NCBI RefSeq assembly: GCF_003970695.1
Contig: NZ_CP034570.1
Span: forward strand, 1,860,001 to 1,924,000
Origin: Maribacter sp. MJ134
GTDB taxonomy: Bacteria > Bacteroidota > Bacteroidia > Flavobacteriales > Flavobacteriaceae
Direction of reading: 5' to 3'
DNA length: 64,000 nucleotides
A program made the position numbers and the translations under genes. Below, piece by piece: positions 62,091 to 64,000 of the stretch (within the stretch, counting starts at the first letter, position 1; every line of letters begins with the position of its first letter). The notes under the pieces were generated by a model. It worked only from the letters and a program-made list of their open reading frames with translations, was not told where the DNA came from and ran no database searches.

Positions 62091-64000
62091 TGGAACTGTT
62101 TTTAGAACATCTTATGAAGTCCTCTGTTATTCTACTGCTTTTTTTAGGGTCCTACCATCTTTTTTTAAGAAAGGAGACCTTCTTTGGTAGCAACCGCTTT
62201 TTTTTAATAATGGGGCTTTTAACTTCTTTACTTCTGCCATTTGTAAACATTACGAAAATCATATATGTCCCCCGACCTGCCATATCAACAATAGATACGG
62301 CGAACATGGAAAATATAGTAATGGCCAATGCATCTTCCGTTTCCTTAAGTTGGATAAACTTGATTGTCACTATTTATCTAATTGGCGTAATCTACTTCGC
62401 TATTAGACTTATAATTCAATTACGAACTATCCATGTCCTCAAAAAGAATAGTGATGTAGTTCTGGAAGATGAGTTTTCTCATGTAAAAACGAGTTCGGCC
62501 ATTTCTCCTTTCTCGTTCTTTAAGCATATATTTTACTATCCAAACCAGTTTTCCCATCGGGAATTGCGCACTATTATTTCTCACGAGAAAATGCACGCTA
62601 GAGGAATGCATTCTTTAGACATCCTTTTCACGGAAATTACACTTATTCTAATGTGGTTCAACCCTGCCATATGGTTCTATAAAAATCTGATAAAGCAAAA
62701 CCTAGAATTTTTAGCCGATGCTGGAACATGTGAAGATGGAGAAGACAAAAGAGCCTATCAGTATCTAATGCTGAAACAAGCTACAGAACACCACAAAATC
62801 AACATCGTAAATCCATTTTTTAATTCAATCATCAAAAAACGAATAGTCATGTTAAATCGAAATCAATCCAAACGAATTAATCTCCTTAAATTTTTAATAG
62901 TTCTGCCATTTCTAGGACTATTCCTAGTAGGGTTCAATGCTAAGGAAATTGTGAAATTTTCAGAGAACGAATCATCAATTTCACTAGATCTTGAGGTCCC
63001 GAAGTTTCAAAATCCCATAAAAACTGAAGACCTTATCAGAGTTTCTTCTGATTTTGGGCCAATGAGAAGTCCCTTCACAAAGAAAATAGAGAATCACACT
63101 GGTATTGATTTGGTTACCAAGAGTGGTAAACCGGTATCAGCAAGTGCCAAAGGAATCGTAAAAACCAGCAATAAAGATGAGAGCAAAGGAAATTATATCG
63201 TTATTGAACATACTGGCGGGTATAGCACCAAGTATATGCATCTAAAAGACAGAACGGTGGCCAAAGGAGAAACAGTACGAACTGGCGACGCCATAGGTCA
63301 TGTGGGAAGCACCGGTAAGTCTACAGGTCCACATTTGCATTTTGAGATATTAAAATCCGAAAAAGCCATCAACCCTGCAAGCTTTATACCCTTGACTAAT
63401 ACTCGTAAATCGCTAGCTCCCAAAATTGAAACTGAGAAATCCGATGCATCTGCGGCAGTAATAGAATTAGTCATTAATAAAAATACCACTGATGGTCAAC
63501 TACTTCAAATGAAGGCTGATTTAGCGGAAGAGAACATTGATTTTTCCTATACCACCGTTAGAAACGATGCTCGTGAAATCATCGCTATAGAACTAGAACT
63601 GGTAAATGGTACAATTTCAACGGCCACTTATAATAGTGACGGACAGGAAAGAGCTGATAAAGATGCTATTGAACCGGTCTTTATCTTCGTGGACACGGAC
63701 AAGAGTACTATAAGTATTGGCAGAGGTAAGCAGACCGATCTCAAAACCAGCAATAGCACCAGCATGGTCTGGATTTCTGATGACGACGCGTCCGAATCAA
63801 AGGAAATTATCGTTAAAAAAGTTAAAGGCAAAAAAATAGTAACCCTTAATGGTAAAGAGCTGAAAGAGGATGAATTTGAAGATATGGACATACAAATGGA
63901 TGACAGCTCACTGGTATTCATTTCAGACGACGACGAAACCTCTGATAAAAAGAGCGTTAAAATTTACCGAAGCAAAACTAAAGATGGTGATAAAAGTGTT
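62090..64000 (+). CDS. M56 (BlaR1-type) metallopeptidase fused to an M23 endopeptidase domain, partial
   Basis: 637 residues visible, open at the window end. N-terminal membrane part with about four helices; cytoplasmic zinc protease motif HEKMH near residue 165 and the distal ligand region LEFLADAGTC. After a further helix (about 265-285) comes a periplasmic LytM/M23 domain: HTGIDLV near 336, GYSTKYMHL, and GPHLHFEIL near 414, with ligands intact. The rest (450-637) is acidic and repetitive. It could sense or cut peptidoglycan and signal to the repressor; inferred, not shown. Confidence 0.9.
   Translation, partial: MELFLEHLMKSSVILLLFLGSYHLFLRKETFFGSNRFFLIMGLLTSLLLPFVNITKIIYVPRPAISTIDTANMENIVMANASSVSLSWINLIVTIYLIGVIYFAIRLIIQLRTIHVLKKNSDVVLEDEFSHVKTSSAISPFSFFKHIFYYPNQFSHRELRTIISHEKMHARGMHSLDILFTEITLILMWFNPAIWFYKNLIKQNLEFLADAGTCEDGEDKRAYQYLMLKQATEHHKINIVNPFFNSIIKKRIVMLNRNQSKRINLLKFLIVLPFLGLFLVGFNAKEIVKFSENESSISLDLEVPKFQNPIKTEDLIRVSSDFGPMRSPFTKKIENHTGIDLVTKSGKPVSASAKGIVKTSNKDESKGNYIVIEHTGGYSTKYMHLKDRTVAKGETVRTGDAIGHVGSTGKSTGPHLHFEILKSEKAINPASFIPLTNTRKSLAPKIETEKSDASAAVIELVINKNTTDGQLLQMKADLAEENIDFSYTTVRNDAREIIAIELELVNGTISTATYNSDGQERADKDAIEPVFIFVDTDKSTISIGRGKQTDLKTSNSTSMVWISDDDASESKEIIVKKVKGKKIVTLNGKELKEDEFEDMDIQMDDSSLVFISDDDETSDKKSVKIYRSKTKDGDKSV

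Overview
The window looks like a chromosomal segment of a marine-type member of the Flavobacteriaceae (Bacteroidota), in the general neighbourhood of Zobellia, Maribacter or Arenibacter; this is inferred from protein style, not from a 16S gene. Supporting signs are an AT-rich composition, promoters with TAnnTTTG -7 boxes, a SusC/SusD pair, the long Bacteroidota form of NusB, DUF3276 PUR-type protein, glutamine synthetase III, a 'half zinc finger' DnaJ and many lipoproteins. No rRNA, tRNA, CRISPR, phage or intact insertion sequence was recognised. Most of the window is ordinary core genome.

Layout. 1-8.8 kb: a Gfo/Idh/MocA oxidoreductase (cut by the window edge), yajC, a DUF1573 lipoprotein and nusB on the minus strand; then an ABC exporter, a PUR-like nucleic-acid-binding protein and a large M14 peptidase on the plus strand; then BASS transporter and acyltransferase. 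9.8-16.5 kb: thiol/peroxide enzymes, a cold-shock gene, two tiny membrane proteins, a cyclophilin-FKBP fusion, M28 peptidase and PPK2. 17.4-27 kb: a minus-strand block with a sigma-54-type response regulator, an outer-membrane protein, MscS channel, NatAB-like exporter, DnaJ/GrpE, a TIGR01777 epimerase, MnmD and DUF4920. 27-32.5 kb: IlvE, a MazG-like hydrolase, small membrane proteins, CrcB, then the nitrogen block P-II/AmtB/porin. 32.6-38.2 kb: lipoproteins, hydrolase, Lrp regulator, PurU, DUF4197.

38.6-47.2 kb is the most accessory-looking part: a seven-helix membrane-bound AraC regulator, a SusC/SusD/lipoprotein uptake operon without degradative enzymes, and three diverged copies of a non-coding element around it; two copies can fold into the same long hairpin with covarying base pairs. 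48-55.5 kb: PyrF, PrfA, then a redox operon (Rieske, thioredoxin, ApbE, DUF4266, DUF3570) interrupted by an 87-bp tandem repeat, and PurM. 55.5-59 kb: glutamine synthetases III and II transcribed divergently. 59-64 kb: a carboxypeptidase-regulatory-like protein, a Ca/Na antiporter, and a BlaI repressor with an M56-M23 fusion protease running off the end.

The best candidates for something undescribed are (i) the three-copy structured element around the SusCD operon, (ii) a 23-24 bp motif shared by the P-II/AmtB and glutamine synthetase upstream regions, pointing to a common nitrogen operator, (iii) three microproteins that align without gaps (T3, F4, N15, S22, L23), and (iv) a 20-bp-periodic operator in front of the BlaI/M56-M23 pair.
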